A DNA stretch of 64,000 nt from Schistocerca nitens (lineage: Eukaryota; Arthropoda; Insecta; Orthoptera; Acrididae): assembly GCF_023898315.1 (NCBI RefSeq), contig NC_064615.1, forward strand, positions 1,183,289,413 to 1,183,353,412. The letters are read 5' to 3'. Below are positions 22,620-33,419 of this stretch, piece by piece. The first letter of the stretch is position 1, and each line of letters starts with the position of its first letter. Below the pieces are notes generated by a model, which was not told the DNA's origin, ran no database searches, and was given only the letters and a program-made list of their open reading frames with translations. Both the position numbers and the translations under genes were made by a program.

Positions 22620-23256
22620 CTGCGGCTGCAAAGAATGCCAAACTGGGCTCCCATTTCCACTGGAGCATCTGTGAGTGGTAAGTCTTCCACCATGGTCTCA
22701 GAACTGTGCGACATATGAGCTGCTCCCAGGCTCCCTGCAGCAGCTACCAAACTTCTGCCTTAGAGGGCCTTACTCAGTAGTCCAGGTCAGTGCAGTCTCC
22801 CACACACTGCCATCCGTGTGTGAATCCAGTACACTCCCTCCTCCCTCCTCCCTCATTATCCACGGTTGTGAACTGTTGTTCTGGGTCCTGATATCTCCAT
22901 GAGAACTCTGGTAGACAGACATGCCACTAGCTCGTGCCACGTGCTGGTGCATTGTGCATACTTACCTACATTCCAGTAGGTGTGCAAAACTAGTGTTGGT
23001 AGTGCTGGGCACTGATGTCACAGCCAGAGGTGTAGGAAGTTTCTGCATCAGTCAGCAGGACCTCCACACAGCACGCTCGAGGTGGCGTTAGCACAGCATC
23101 ACTGCACTACAGTTGTTGTAGCACTATTTGAATAAAAATGTTTAACCTTCCAGCTGTGTTTTCCTAGACACTACCAACCAATACCACCATCTCTAGCCGC
23201 CATCGCATGTCGAGGTATACACCGTAGTGACCTCTCACCCTGGGCCACCCACTACA
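22620..23256 (+). repeat. 5' LTR of a Gypsy-like element (copy 1)
   Basis: The segment matches, block by block, the LTR at 31491-35303: GCAGCTACCAAACTTCTGCCT, an AATAAAA signal followed by ACCTTCCA near 23130-23150, GACCTCTCACCCTG, and the terminal CTACA at 23252-23256. TGTGTTGGAC follows at about 23260, in the position of a primer-binding site. The 5' edge is poorly defined. It sits in the right place and orientation to be the 5' LTR of the Gypsy element whose gag and pol follow to 28014; that pairing is inference. Confidence 0.6.
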
Positions 23257-23397
23257 GTTTTGTGTTGGACGTCCTCGGGTAGCAGCTAGTGTGAGCAGTG
23301 TTGACCTCCTTGCAACACAAACAGTCGTCAGACAGTAGAGTGACCTAATCGTCATTGATTATTTTGGCTGTCTTCCTATTTTCGTACGTAGATAATA

Positions 23398-23444
23398 TGG
23401 GGTCTATATGTAAATAGAAGGGGGTCTATATGTAAACTGAAGGG
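23398..23444. repeat. short direct repeat
   Basis: GGGGTCTATATGTAAA followed by two variable bases and GAAGGG occurs twice in succession, at about 23399 and 23422, with only those two bases differing. Confidence 0.85.
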
Positions 23445-23504
23445 GGATGGCTGCTATCAGTTACATTGAGACATTGAGCAGAATCAGCAGCGACGAGTGA
23501 AAGT

Positions 23505-23600
23505 GTGGCACCGGACCGGGATTGGAACCCGGGATCTCCTGCTTACTAGGCAGGTGTGGTAATCACTGCACCATCCGAGACACAGTGTTGTCACAACTGC
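23505..23600 (-). repeat. tRNA-derived SINE head
   Basis: The reverse complement shows a D-arm-like GGATGGTGCAGTGATTACC, an anticodon-like stem-loop CCTGCCTAGTAAGCAGG with AGT in the anticodon position, and a T arm CCCGGGTTCCAATCCCGG. The presumed acceptor arms (GTCTCGG and TCCGGTGCC) do not pair well, so this is a tRNA-Thr-like SINE head and not a tRNA gene. Related but more decayed heads lie near 60120 and 60475 on the plus strand. The SINE body may continue towards 23850. Confidence 0.6.
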
Positions 23601-24339
23601 ACAGACTGTCTCGGTACGCCTCGTGGCCGCTCCGTACTCCCGCCGAACGAAACCTACCCGCAATCCCTGTTCTTTATATCCTGTTACCTACTTAGATGTT
23701 CCCACAGGAGGTCAGACGTATTTGTGCATCCACACTGAAGAAAGTGAATCCATTGCCCAGCCAGGCTTATGAATTATAACATATAGTATTCCATAGCTGT
23801 GGGAACTGCACGGTGTCTATCCTTTCGAAGGAACAGACATTGTGCATTCAAATAAAAATAAAAAATTGAAAGTAACACGGTGTCTGTGCGGCAAATTCAA
23901 AGTACTTTGCAGGTAACTCTAGTGCAGCCATCACAACCCACTTACCTTTCTCAGTTCCATTGTAACACTAGGGAGCAATATTTGCAACCGGTGAGATGCT
24001 GGTGCAATTTACTAGGTTACTGCACCCTGTGTAATGAGGCGGTGGCTGCAGTTTGTTTTAATATTTTTAGGTATGGTTACGTGGCTAAACAACACATTGT
24101 GTTGAGGTGGCTCATGATGATGAGATGTAGGTTTTAACTGATGTATTGCAGCATATAAACTATTAATTACTGGTCTTATTGGTATTGGGTATTAAGGCTC
24201 AGCAGAGGCAGAGTGTAGAATGGAGAGTGTAACCAGACAAGAGGGTATGCAGTTATTGATTAATTTCATATCACAGTTAAACAGAATTACTTGGGTGGCT
24301 TGCAGGGATAAAATGTTAATTTTAGCTTAACACGTAGTC

Positions 24340-24900
24340 TTCTAGTAGATCCAGCCACTGCCATCTTGACCACACCCTTCGCTGGAAACTCAGCTGAGGA
24401 TCTATTGCCTTTCTTGCATGATCTGCAGTTAAACAGCTGAGTTTTGATGTTTGTCACCAGATCAGTTACTGCAAATAGCAAAGTTACAATTGATAGGGAA
24501 ACTAACACCATAGAAGGGTTGTGAAACGCATGCACATATAAGGAGTTGGAACAAGTCTTCCTGAAAAGATATGGGAAACAGAACAGTACGAGGTATTTCT
24601 GCAAGCAGATGAGTAGTTTAACAAAGGAGCATGGTGAGTCGGTGAAAGATTTTGTGGACAGAATACATAAACTCAATGTGCAAACATAAGAGTTTGGGGG
24701 AGGATGATGTGCTGAATACAGTCATGAACCAGGGAAACAAACAAAGACCATTGGATGCCTTTCTAAGGCCAAGGACATATACTCCGTGGTCAGGTTAGTT
24801 ATGAGTTTGATGAAATTGATGAAGCAATGGGAATACATGATAGGTGGCGTTTTCTTTTTTAACTAGCATAAAGTGCTATAGATGTGGACAGGTATGGCAC
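24340..24900 (+). pseudogene. Gypsy gag and CCHC zinc knuckle
   Basis: Plus-strand frames show FAGNSAEDLLPFLHDLQL near 24380-24430 and then LEQVFLKRYGKQNSTRYFC and EHGESVKDFVDRIHKLNVQ at 24546-24687, the pattern of the structural gag region of Gypsy-type elements. Near 24871-24915, CYRCGQVWHIQCQC fits the C-x2-C-x4-H-x4-C retroviral zinc knuckle exactly. The frame is broken by stops, for example after LNVQT. A SINE has inserted just after the knuckle. Confidence 0.75.
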
Positions 24901-24924
24901 ATCCAGTGCCAGTGTTGACACTCT

Positions 24925-25114
24925 GCCGGCTGGGGTGGCCGAGCGGTTCTAGGTGCTACAGTCTGGAACCGTGCGACCGCTGCAGTCACAGGTTCGAATC
25001 CTGCCTCGGTCATGGATGTGTGTGTTGTCCTTAGGTTAGTTAGGTTTAAGTAGTTCTAAGTCCTAGGGGGCTGATGACCTCAGAATTTCAGTCCCCTAGT
25101 GCTCAGAGCCATTT
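24925..25114 (+). mobile_element. tRNA-derived SINE, copy 1
   Basis: A 190-bp element with a tRNA-Leu/Ser-like head: GGTGGCCGAGCGGTTCTAGG (A box), an extended variable arm, and GGTTCGAATCCTGCCTC (B box). A constant body follows (TTAGGTTAGTTAGGTTTAAG, then CTGATGACCTCAGA) and the end is GAGCCATTT. It is flanked by TGTTGACACTCT (24913-24924) and TGTTGACAGTCT (25115-25126), a 12-bp target duplication with one mismatch. It interrupts the Gypsy element just after the zinc knuckle. RNA polymerase III transcription is expected from the A and B boxes. Confidence 0.92.
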
Positions 25115-25129
25115 TGTTGACAGTCTCAG

Positions 25130-26900
25130 TGTAATAGGCATGGTGTTGTAGGACACAATCAAAGCAATATTAGAAGTGGCAAGGGTAAGCAGGTACGAAA
25201 CAGACAAGTGTTAAACCCAAGAAGGACACAAGGGCTGTTCCCAGTAACTTTCGATGTTACTAGTATGTATGCAGAGGCAGAATTTGATATACTGGGAGTT
25301 GTGAGTGGAAAGAAGTGCAAGTTATTGGGATTTGTGAGTGGGAAGAAGCGCAAGTTTTCATTTCAAACAGAGGCACATGTGCCAGTGGCAAGTACGGACT
25401 TAGTAGATCGGAGGCAATTGAATCCACCTCGCTATACTTTGTGTGAGGTTGGGGACAGTAAGATAAGTCTTAGTGTTCAGCAATGGTGAATACTCAGGTT
25501 GGGCCACCACATTTTAAGCAATGTGTCGAAGTTGTGCCACACAAAGTGAAGGTTACTATATGGTCCTGTGGCTAGTCTTTCTGATAACACAGCTTGCAAA
25601 AATTGGCCATAGGCAATGTATGTTGAATGGGTGGCATGTTAATATGTTGTGTGTGGTAGAACTATTTGCAGAAAATGATCTATTGGATACATCAGTATCG
25701 AACACATGATGTTGCTTTGTGAGAACGAGCATGTACATGTACAAGTGAAAGTTGATGGTGAACTGATACCTAGAAGTATAGATAATTTTGGTGCTGATAA
25801 AGGGATTGTTGGTAGGTAGTCTGGATGTCCTAAATGAGGATAATTGGGAAACAGCAATTGTGCTCTCCAGTCTGACTCAGACTGCCACGGAAGCTGCATT
25901 GTCTAGGTTTGTGTAGCATCTAGAAGAAACAGATAGAGTGGAAATACCAAAATTGTTATTTCTGTTATATATCAGTATTTGCAGCCAGCTATTAACCAAC
26001 AACTAGCAGATGGGACAGTAGAGGGAAGCACTAGTCCATAGGAGGATGCTTACTGAAGATGGCACCAGATGGGTCTAAGACATATAGGATATGCTGGCAA
26101 CAGCAAGGCAGTGTTTGACCTGTATCTGACATTGAATATCACTATGACTTTTGGCAACTTGGAACACTGAATACATTTCTTACCATGTTTCTATGGATGG
26201 TATCCACCAGCTGGAGATACTGCTTAAGGACCATTATCAAAATTGTAGGATGACACTTGGGTTAAAAATGCACCAGCAGCTTTTCAACAGTTGTTGAAAC
26301 CTTGGCAATGTGTTGTATGCTTTGCAGCTGTTGAAGAAAGGCATAAAGTTTGAGTGGCAAAGGAATGCCAGGATGCATTCTAGAAACTGAAGAAGCTATT
26401 AACACCAAGTTCGGTGTTATCTTTTCCAGATCACGAGACAGAGTTTGCGCTTTTCATGTAATGCTTCCAATTAGGTTTTGAATCGGGTGTGGGTGGTAAA
26501 GAACATTCTGTAGCATATGCTTCCCGACAGTTGAATAGAGCAGAGAGGGATCTAATCCGTGACAAAAAAAGACGTGATCAATTTGATATTTGCAGTTACC
26601 TACTTTTGGTGTTATTTATTTAAGATGGTAACCAACCATACAGCTTTCAGTTGGTTGTTAGGGCTAAAGAACTCTTCTACTCACTCTGTGACCAAAGGAT
26701 TTCAAAGGTGAAGTTGTACATGAACATAGCAAGGTAATGGTACTACAGGTGGTGAGACTGGACAGAGGCATGCAGTGCAGTGTGCTAGTGCTGGCTGCAA
26801 ACTGTATGCAACACAGCTGCAGTTTATTGTATGTGACGGCCTGTTATGTAATACAAGAAGGTTGGCACTGTGCATGGTAGTGTTAGCTGAGCAGAAGGCA
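25130..26900 (+). pseudogene. Gypsy protease to RNase H region, heavily decayed
   Basis: Isolated blocks mark the pol order. Near 25985 comes a QQLLADGTVEGSTSP stretch, the equivalent of the start of the RT palm. Near 26340-26450 come FEWQRNAQDAF then KLLTPSSVLSFPDHETEFAL, the RT/RNase H linker, and near 26510 SVAYASRQLNRAERDLI, an RNase H block. Many stops and shifts lie between them and no catalytic YxDD could be assigned. An open frame at 25208-25489 could hold part of the protease, but I cannot show the active-site triad. Confidence 0.6.
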
Positions 26901-28014
26901 GAAGTTCTGTAGAAGTTACATAATCACCTGCTGTCTGAGAATGGTGGGTATAGAACAATGAATAAAACACTAGTGGAATGCTACTGGTGCAAGATGAGAA
27001 GGAGAGATACGGACCAGTACATAAGACATTGTATGCAATTAAGCAATGATCAGATATGAGCCATAAGCTAGTGCTATTGCAAAGGCTGACAGAGTTAATT
27101 AAATCTTTTCAAATGATTGAGACGGATATCTTGGGACCATTTAACTGGACTCCTGCAGGAAACCATTTTGTATTAACCATCATTGACCACTTTTCTCGGT
27201 ACATGGAAATAACTGCCATTCCAAATTGACAAGGAGCAACACTGGCACAAAGCATTGGTCATCAACTTGTTGCTGAAATTTAGTGTGCCGGAAACCATAA
27301 TTAAAGACCAAGGGACAAACATCATGATTGATCTGATAACACAACTATGTTATTTGCTACAGGGTTGGAAATTAAGAAATAGTCTGCTGCATGCTGAAAA
27401 TAATTGTAGGATGGAGCATGTGCATCATACTATAGGTCGGATGTTAAGTTACTGTGTAAACTTGTACCACTATGAATGTGACTACATATAATTTGAAGTC
27501 CCATACCAGTACTGGGCTATCTCCATAGAAGGTGATTTTTGGAAGGAAGATGCTTTTGCCTTTCGACAAAGTCATCCAAAAAACTGGCAAGGATGATGAC
27601 TCTGTTAAGCATTTTAGCAAACCAATGAGAGGGGTTTGAAGCCTGATCAGGGGACAAACACCAAGACCTGGAACAATAGCAGGTATGGAATGGGGTAGGA
27701 CAAAGGGTAATATGATGGGTGAGACCAAAGAATTTGCTACATGGAACCAGAGATTGTATTAGGTAATTGAAACAATGTCATCAGATACAGTCAAACTTCA
27801 GTTACTGACATACAAAAGTAGTTTGTGTTGGATGCTGCAACTGTATGAAGGCACTCCTGATGTAGTAACACAGGTATCGCCACACACCAAGTTGAAAGAG
27901 ATGTCTAGTGGCAAGAAAGGTGCACACAAGGACATTGTGCAACCTGAGCATGAAATTCCATATGAATTGTGGTCAAGGAAGTCTGACAGGTTATTTAATG
28001 CGGTGTACTGTTAA
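26900..28014 (+). pseudogene. Gypsy integrase, decayed
   Basis: The HHCC-like zinc region is represented by MNKTLVECYWCKMRR near 26960. The core starts at about 27115 with MIETDILGPFNWTPAGNHFV, which contains the first catalytic Asp, then LTIIDHFSRYMEITAIPN. KFSVPETIIKDQGTN (second Asp) at 27275-27325 and NCRMEHVHHTIGRMLSYCV (third, Glu) at 27403-27460 follow. The tail at 27775-28014 has VKLQLLTYKS and YEGTP-type strand pieces of the C-terminal domain. Stops occur after ITAIPN and elsewhere. This ends the plus-strand Gypsy element; I saw no 3' LTR after it. Confidence 0.75.
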
Positions 28015-28354
28015 GGAATAAAGAAGAATAGCCTTGTTAGGTTTATATTAATTAGTGAAACAAACATTGATTTTAGTGAGTGACAGATGTTGCCAAATGA
28101 GAGAGAGGGAGATGACTGTATTGTAGCTCCCAGTTCCCAGGTTGTCAGATTCCATGGGTAGAGATTAGGGGAATTCTAATTGTGGCAATGCCTCACCTCT
28201 TCACCAGTGGCATGCAGCAAATACAGTCATTGGAGATTGGAGCACTTTCCACTAGACGAGAGGAAGTGGTTCTCACCAGTCATCAATAGATGCTGGAACT
28301 AACTTTAAATGCGTCAGGCATACATAACAAATAGATTGTGGTCGCTCGAAGATT

Positions 28355-28756
28355 ATGCTAGATGGGATGAGATACTGTGGACAGGAAGATGCACATCTGA
28401 GTGTGTGGAGACTATGTGTGCTGGATGAAGTGATAATTTCTGCAGTCAGTGCTACAAAGGTAACTGTCACGTGTCATGCCATGAATCAACCCATGGATCT
28501 TGTAGTGGAATGTAAGAGAAGCTTAACACTGGAGAATAACTTGGTCATCCCAGCCTCTGTCGTCTCGTTTAAAAACAGATTTGGTGAATTTTGGATAGTT
28601 AACTGTCACCGAAAACTGCAGATCCTCCCAAGACACATGTGCATAGCAAACACTGAGCTCTTAATTGCAGGACAGCTGAGCATCATAGAAACTTCCCATG
28701 CCAAGTCTGTGGGCAAAATTAGTGCTACCACTATGAGACAAGATCTTCTAGCTTGA
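28355..28756 (+). pseudogene. Gypsy pre-RT (post-protease) region
   Basis: This 133-codon open frame contains LENNLVIPASVVSFKNRFGE then FWIVNCHRKLQILPRHMCIA. It matches the beta-rich segment between protease and RT in many insect Gypsy polyproteins (x-G-I-V-I-P-x-A-L-I then x-L-N-x-x-x-x-P-x-x-L-P-R-G). The flanking frame is interrupted before the RT begins. Confidence 0.65.
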
Positions 28757-29002
28757 CTATCATTGATCTCACTAAGGAAAACAGAAGAAGCTACTTGCTA
28801 TTCTTCAAGAGTTCTCTGCATGCTTCAGTCCTCAGGTGAAGATCAAAGTAGACAAATTGACAGTGAAGCACCAAATTAGCGCTGGAGACCATCAACAAAT
28901 AAGCCAGAGAGCATACCGTGTGTCAGCAGTGGAATGTTGAATAATTCCCAACAAGGTAAAGAAAATGATGCAGAATGACATCATTCAGCCTTCGCAGAGC
29001 CC

Positions 29003-29377
29003 TTGGTCGTACCAGTGGTCCCCGTCAGGAAGAAGGATGGCAGTTGGCACTTTTGTGTTGATTACAGGAAGCTTAATAAGATAACTAAAAAGGACGCTCA
29101 ACCTCTTCCGTGGATTGATGATACACTAGATTGTCTGAAGGGGGCTAAGTTTTTCCCATCCATGGACATGTATTCGGGATACTGGCAAATCGAAGTAGAT
29201 GAGACTAATCATGAGAAAACTGCATTCATCACCCCTGAGGGCCTGTATGAGTTTAAGGTAATGCCGTTTGGTTTGTACAATGCACCAGCAACTTTTGAAT
29301 GGATGATGGATAATCTTCTAAGGCACCTGAATTGGATGATGTGTCTTTGTTATTTAGGTGCCATTATAGTGTTCTAA
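29003..29377 (+). pseudogene. Gypsy reverse transcriptase with altered YxDD
   Basis: Clear RT blocks: VVPVRKKDGSWHFCVDYRKL, then AKFFPSMDMYSGYWQIEVDE (motif A, catalytic Asp in SMDMYS), EKTAFITPEGLYEFKVMPFG (motif B'), and MCLCYLGAIIVF in place of the usual Y-L-D-D. Both catalytic aspartates of motif C are replaced (Gly and Ala), so the enzyme is dead even apart from its stops. A stop follows at 29375-29377 and the connection continues in another frame. Confidence 0.85.
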
Positions 29378-29759
29378 GAGACATTTGATGAACACATAAA
29401 AAGACTGGGGGCCGTTCTTAAGTGTCTACACCAAGGTGGACTGAAATTTAATCCAATTGGAGCAAAAGAAATCAAAATACTTGGACACCTTGTGTCAAAC
29501 AAAGCTGTGCGGCCAGACCCTGAAAAGGTGAGATCTATAACGAAATTTCCTATTCCTAAAAGTGTTAGAGATGTGAGAAGCTTCCTTGGATTATGTTTTA
29601 TTACCGTCGTTTTATCAAAGAATTTTGTATCAAAGCCAGGCCAGTCCAAGAGTTGTTAAAAGCTGATGCTAAATTTATCTGGTGTGGTGCTCAACAAGAT
29701 TCTTTCTAAGTTCTGTGAAAAGCTCTGACGACTGACCCTGTACTTGTTCTATATGATGA

Positions 29760-30019
29760 GAGAGCACCTACAGAACTACACACAGATGCCAGGGGATATG
29801 GGATCGGTGCTGTTCTGGTGCAAATTTCGGATCGAAAAGAGAATGTTATAGCCTATGCTTGTAGGACACTCACAAAAGCTGAGAGAAACTACTCAACTAC
29901 AGAAAGAGAATGTCTTGCTGTCATCTGGGCCATGTGCAGATTTCGACAGTATCTCTATGGAAGGCCATTCACAGTTATTACAGACAATCATTCACTTTGT
30001 CGGTTGATAAGTCGTAAGG
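29760..30019 (+). pseudogene. Gypsy RNase H, N-terminal part
   Basis: The frame shows LHTDARGYGIGAVL (first Asp) at about 29777-29817, then VIAYACRTLTKAERNYSTTE, RECLAVIWAMCRFRQYLYG (catalytic Glu) and FTVITDNHSLCRLISRK (third Asp). At 30019 it runs directly into the inserted RTE fragment and stays open to 30333. A chimaeric 171-codon open frame results that a gene finder may call as one protein. Confidence 0.85.
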
Positions 30020-30349
30020 GAATGCTGAAGATAAGGTGGGTAGATCACGTAACTAATGAGGAGGTATTGAATAGGATTGGGGAGAAGAGACGTTTGTGGC
30101 ACAACTTGACTAGAAGAAGGGATCGGTTGGTAGGACATGTTTTGAGGCATCAAGGGATCACAAATTTAGCATTGGAGGGCAGCGTGGAGGGTAAAAATCG
30201 TAGAGGGAGACCAAGAGATCAATACACTAAGCAGATTCAGAAGGATGTAGGTTGCAGTAGGTACTGGGAGATGAAGAAGCTTGCTCAGGAGAGAGTAGCA
30301 TGGAGAGCTGCATCAAACCAGTCTCAGGACTGAAGACCACAACAACAAC
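30020..30349 (+). mobile_element. RTE LINE 3' fragment inserted in Gypsy RNase H
   Basis: These 330 bp are the end of the RTE ORF (GMLKIRWVDHVTNEEVLNRI onward to NQSQD, stop) plus the short 3' UTR and (CAA)n. They nearly match 34873-35209 of copy 2. The 11-bp target duplication AAGTCGTAAGG is perfect at 30009-30019 and 30350-30360. Removing one duplication and the insert restores RNase H continuity in position. The copy is heavily 5'-truncated, as is normal for LINEs. Confidence 0.95.
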
Positions 30350-30360
30350 AAGTCGTAAGG

Positions 30361-30607
30361 ATCCTACAGGGTGACTCGCCACGTGGGCACTACGTCTTCA
30401 AGAATAATTACCATAGTGTACAAAAGTGGAAGAAAACATCTAGATGCCGACTGTCTCTTGAGAAACCCTGTGCAGGACCATCAAGACTTTGATGAAGATA
30501 GTGACTGTTTCACTGCACTCCAGGATCTCTCTGCTGAGCAGAAGAAGGATGCCAAGATATTTCAAATTATGCTTGCCTTCAATTGGTCTGAGAATGTGAA
30601 AGGATAG
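30361..30607 (+). pseudogene. Gypsy RNase H end and spacer
   Basis: The frame resumes after the insertion with IITIVYKSGRKHLDADCLLR, the end of the RNase H domain with the H-x-D-A-D-x-L-S-R pattern. It then runs into the Asp/Glu-rich spacer before the integrase zinc region. The integrase itself was not found downstream. Confidence 0.8.
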
Positions 30608-30769
30608 TTTAAGGTAGTTAATGGATTACTTTGCAAGAAAAACTACCAGTGATTCCTAAAGACATGTGCTTAGATGTTTTACAGAAATTCCACAACACAC
30701 CTGAGGCATACGTCCGTACACTACCACTTCTCAAAACAAGAGTGTGAAGATACAGGAATTAGTAAATTA

Positions 30770-31490
30770 AGGAGCGTATTTCTTATTTTGCCCCTTACTG
30801 ATATTTAATGATGTATCGTAACATTATCCTTGCCACAAAACAACTGGTTAATTTATCTTTGAGGGTATCTATAACCCATACAGTTTACATATAGCTTATA
30901 TATAAGAAAAGAAAGGAATGAAAAAAAATAATATGATCTAATACAACAGATAGTTGTTATTTGTTGTTGTAAGTGAAATGCATATTGGGTAGCTTGCAAT
31001 AAGAGGAGAAGGTCAATGTAACGATGTAGGATTTGACAGATAAGTTGATACGCAACAGCCAACGTGCTACAATTATAGAGTGAATGTACAGTTTGAGCAG
31101 CATGTGGATCAAGCAGTGTAATTTTAAGAAGGAAACTCTAAATAATGTATGTTGTGTTCACGTATTTGAAGTCTTTTTGTACAGGCCGGTTAGGGATAGA
31201 GACCCCGGGGCTGGGTCTACTGAAAGGGGAGAGGTGTGTAGTGCCGCCACTAAGTTTGAGCACTACTGTGGAAATAGCAGCGCTGCTAAGGCTGTGTCTA
31301 AAAACAATGGGCAACCGACAGTTGACGAGGCAGTAATATTCTGTGACTGTGGGACGGTTGAAAAGGGTTTCTACATCGTCGAGCCACAGGGATGGCGATT
31401 CCTACGTTGTCGGGAGCTGTGCACCGGCATAATAAATGCGGTTTAAGTGGTAGAAATACTCATTGATTGTAGAAGAGACTAGCACAGCCT
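30770..31490. other. unassigned, GC-richer second half
   Basis: The first half is AT-rich. From about 31180 to 31445 the sequence is GC-richer and ends with AATAAATGCGG, which hints at another retroelement 3' end. No family was recognised. Confidence 0.35.
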
Positions 31491-32349
31491 TGTAGCAACC
31501 GCCATGTAACGTTGGCCACACTGATCACAACTGGGTTATGGGTCAATGAGCAGCTAATGCTAGAGAGGGCCGCTGTCTCCACCAGGCCGCCTCTGAATGC
31601 TAAGTCCACCCTCTGTGGATGAGCCTCCTCCACGCAGTCTATGGCAGCTGCCAAGCTTCTGCCTCGTTAGGCAGCAGTTCACATTCCAGATTGTACGTTC
31701 TCTGCACTCAGTCACCCGGAGAGTGTTCCGGCACCTAGCACCTCTCACCGTCGCGGGGTGCGGGAAGCGAATTCTTCTACTGGCTAGTGACATTTCCACA
31801 AAAATTGTGGTACAAAAATTTACTGCCGGCATTTGCCATGTGCTGCCACACTCTGCAAACTGGGGCACACATTAGTGAGAGGGAAAATGAATGTCACCAA
31901 TGTCGGGTGTGCACATCGTAGCTAGACTTGGCCCAGGAGCTAGCTTCTGCAGCACTCTGCAGGACCCCCACACCATGTGCTACTGGAGTGACTGCAGTGT
32001 CATCACGTTAAGAATGTTGTACTGCAAGATGAATAAAAGCGTTGTACCTTCCATGTGGTTCCTGAAGAGGGGCAGCAGCCTTTTCAGTAGTTGCAGGGGC
32101 AACAGTCTGGATGATTGACTGATCTGGCCTTGTAACATTAACCAAAACGGCCTTGCTGTGCTGGTACTGTGAACGGCTGAAAGCAGGGGGAAACTACAGC
32201 CATAATTTTTCCCGAGGAAATGCAGCTTTACTGTATGAATAAATGATGATGGCGTCCTCTTGGGTAAAATATTCCGGAGGTAAAATAGTCCCCCATTCGG
32301 ATCTCCGGGTGGGGACTACTTGAGAGGACGTCGTTATCAGGAGAAAGAA

Positions 32350-33335
32350 AACTGGCATTCTATGGATCGGAGCGTGGAATGTCAGATCCCTTAATCGGGC
32401 AGGTAGATTAGAAAATTTAAAAAGGCAAATGGGTAGGTTAAAGTTAGATATAATGGGAATTAGTGAAGTTCGGTGACAGGAGGAACAAGACTTTTGGTCA
32501 GGTGATTACAGGGTTATAAATACAAAATCAAATAGGGGTAATGCAGGAGTAGGTTTAATAATGAATAAAAAAATAGGAGTGCGGGTTAGCTACTACAAAC
32601 AGCATAGTGAACGCCAAGATAGACACAATGCCCATGCCTACTACAGTAGTACAAGTTTATATGCCAACTAGCTCTGCAGATGATGAAGAAATTGATGAAA
32701 TGTATGATGAGACAAAAGAAATTATTCAGGTAGTGAAGGGAGACGAAAATTTAATAGTCATGGGTGACTGGAATTCGACAGTAGGAAAAGAGAGAGAAGA
32801 AAACATAGTAGGTGAATATGGATTGGGGGGAAGAAATGAAAGAGGAAGCCGCCTTGTAGAATTTTGCACAGAGCATAACTTAATCATAGCTAACACTTGG
32901 TTCAAGAATCATAAAAGAAAGTTGTATACCTGGAAGAATCCTGGAGATACTAAAAGGTATCAGATAGATTATATAATGGTAAGACAGAGATTTAGGAACC
33001 AGGTTTTAAATTGTAAGACATTTCCAGGGGCAGATGTGGATTCTGACCACAATCTATTGGTTATGAACTGCAGATTGAAACTGAAGAAACTGCAAAAAGG
33101 TGGGAATTTAAGTAGATGCGACCTGGATAAACTGAAAGAACCAGAGGTTGTAGAGAGTTTCAGGGAGAGCATAAGGGAACAATTGACAGGAATGGGGGAA
33201 AGAAATACAGTAGAAGAAGAATGGGTAGCTCTGAGGGATGAAGTAGTGAAGGCAGCAGAGGATCAAGTAGGTAAAAAGACGAGGGCTAATAGAAATTCTT
33301 GGGTAACAGAAGAAATATTGAATTTAACTGATTAA
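32350..33335 (+). pseudogene. RTE endonuclease domain, copy 2
   Basis: GAWNVRSLNRAGRLENLK near 32370 starts the domain. A TGA near 32475 interrupts it, and an 11-bp deletion relative to copy 1 at about 32614 shifts the frame. From 32607 the frame is open to 33335 with VQVYMPTSSADDEEID, NLIVMGDWNSTVGK, IIANTWFKNHKRKLYTWKN and VDSDHNLLVMNCRL, keeping the GDWN and SDH catalytic motifs. The TAA at 33333-33335 lies in the linker before the RT. Confidence 0.88.
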
Positions 33336-33419
33336 AGGAGAAAATATAAAAATGCAGTAAATGAAGCAGGCAAAAAGGAATACAAACGTCTCAAAAATGA
33401 GATCGACAGGAAGTGCAAA

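Larger units (their letters stand above)
23257..24340 (+). other. leader region of the Gypsy element, with SINE
   Basis: Between the LTR and the first gag-like codons lie the primer-binding-site candidate, the short direct repeat and the tRNA-derived SINE listed separately. No other feature was recognised. Confidence 0.4.
28300..30760 (+). mobile_element. second Gypsy-like element, pol fragment
   Basis: A plus-strand pol remnant of a different subfamily from the one ending at 28014. It contains a pre-RT region at 28355-28756, RT at 29003-29377, connection at 29390-29660, RNase H at 29760-30018 continued at 30361-30470, and a short spacer. It lacks a visible gag, integrase or LTRs. A 330-bp RTE fragment interrupts the RNase H domain. 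Confidence 0.82.

Noticed and set aside
24925..25114. tRNA-Leu gene
   Set aside because: The A and B boxes are tRNA-like, but the segment has a constant SINE body, a target duplication and a second copy at 47462-47647.
31084..31875. A host gene in the GC-rich stretch near 31.2-31.9 kb
   Set aside because: Several overlapping frames on both strands, no recognisable domain, and the region merges into the LTR. The GC richness belongs to the repeat.
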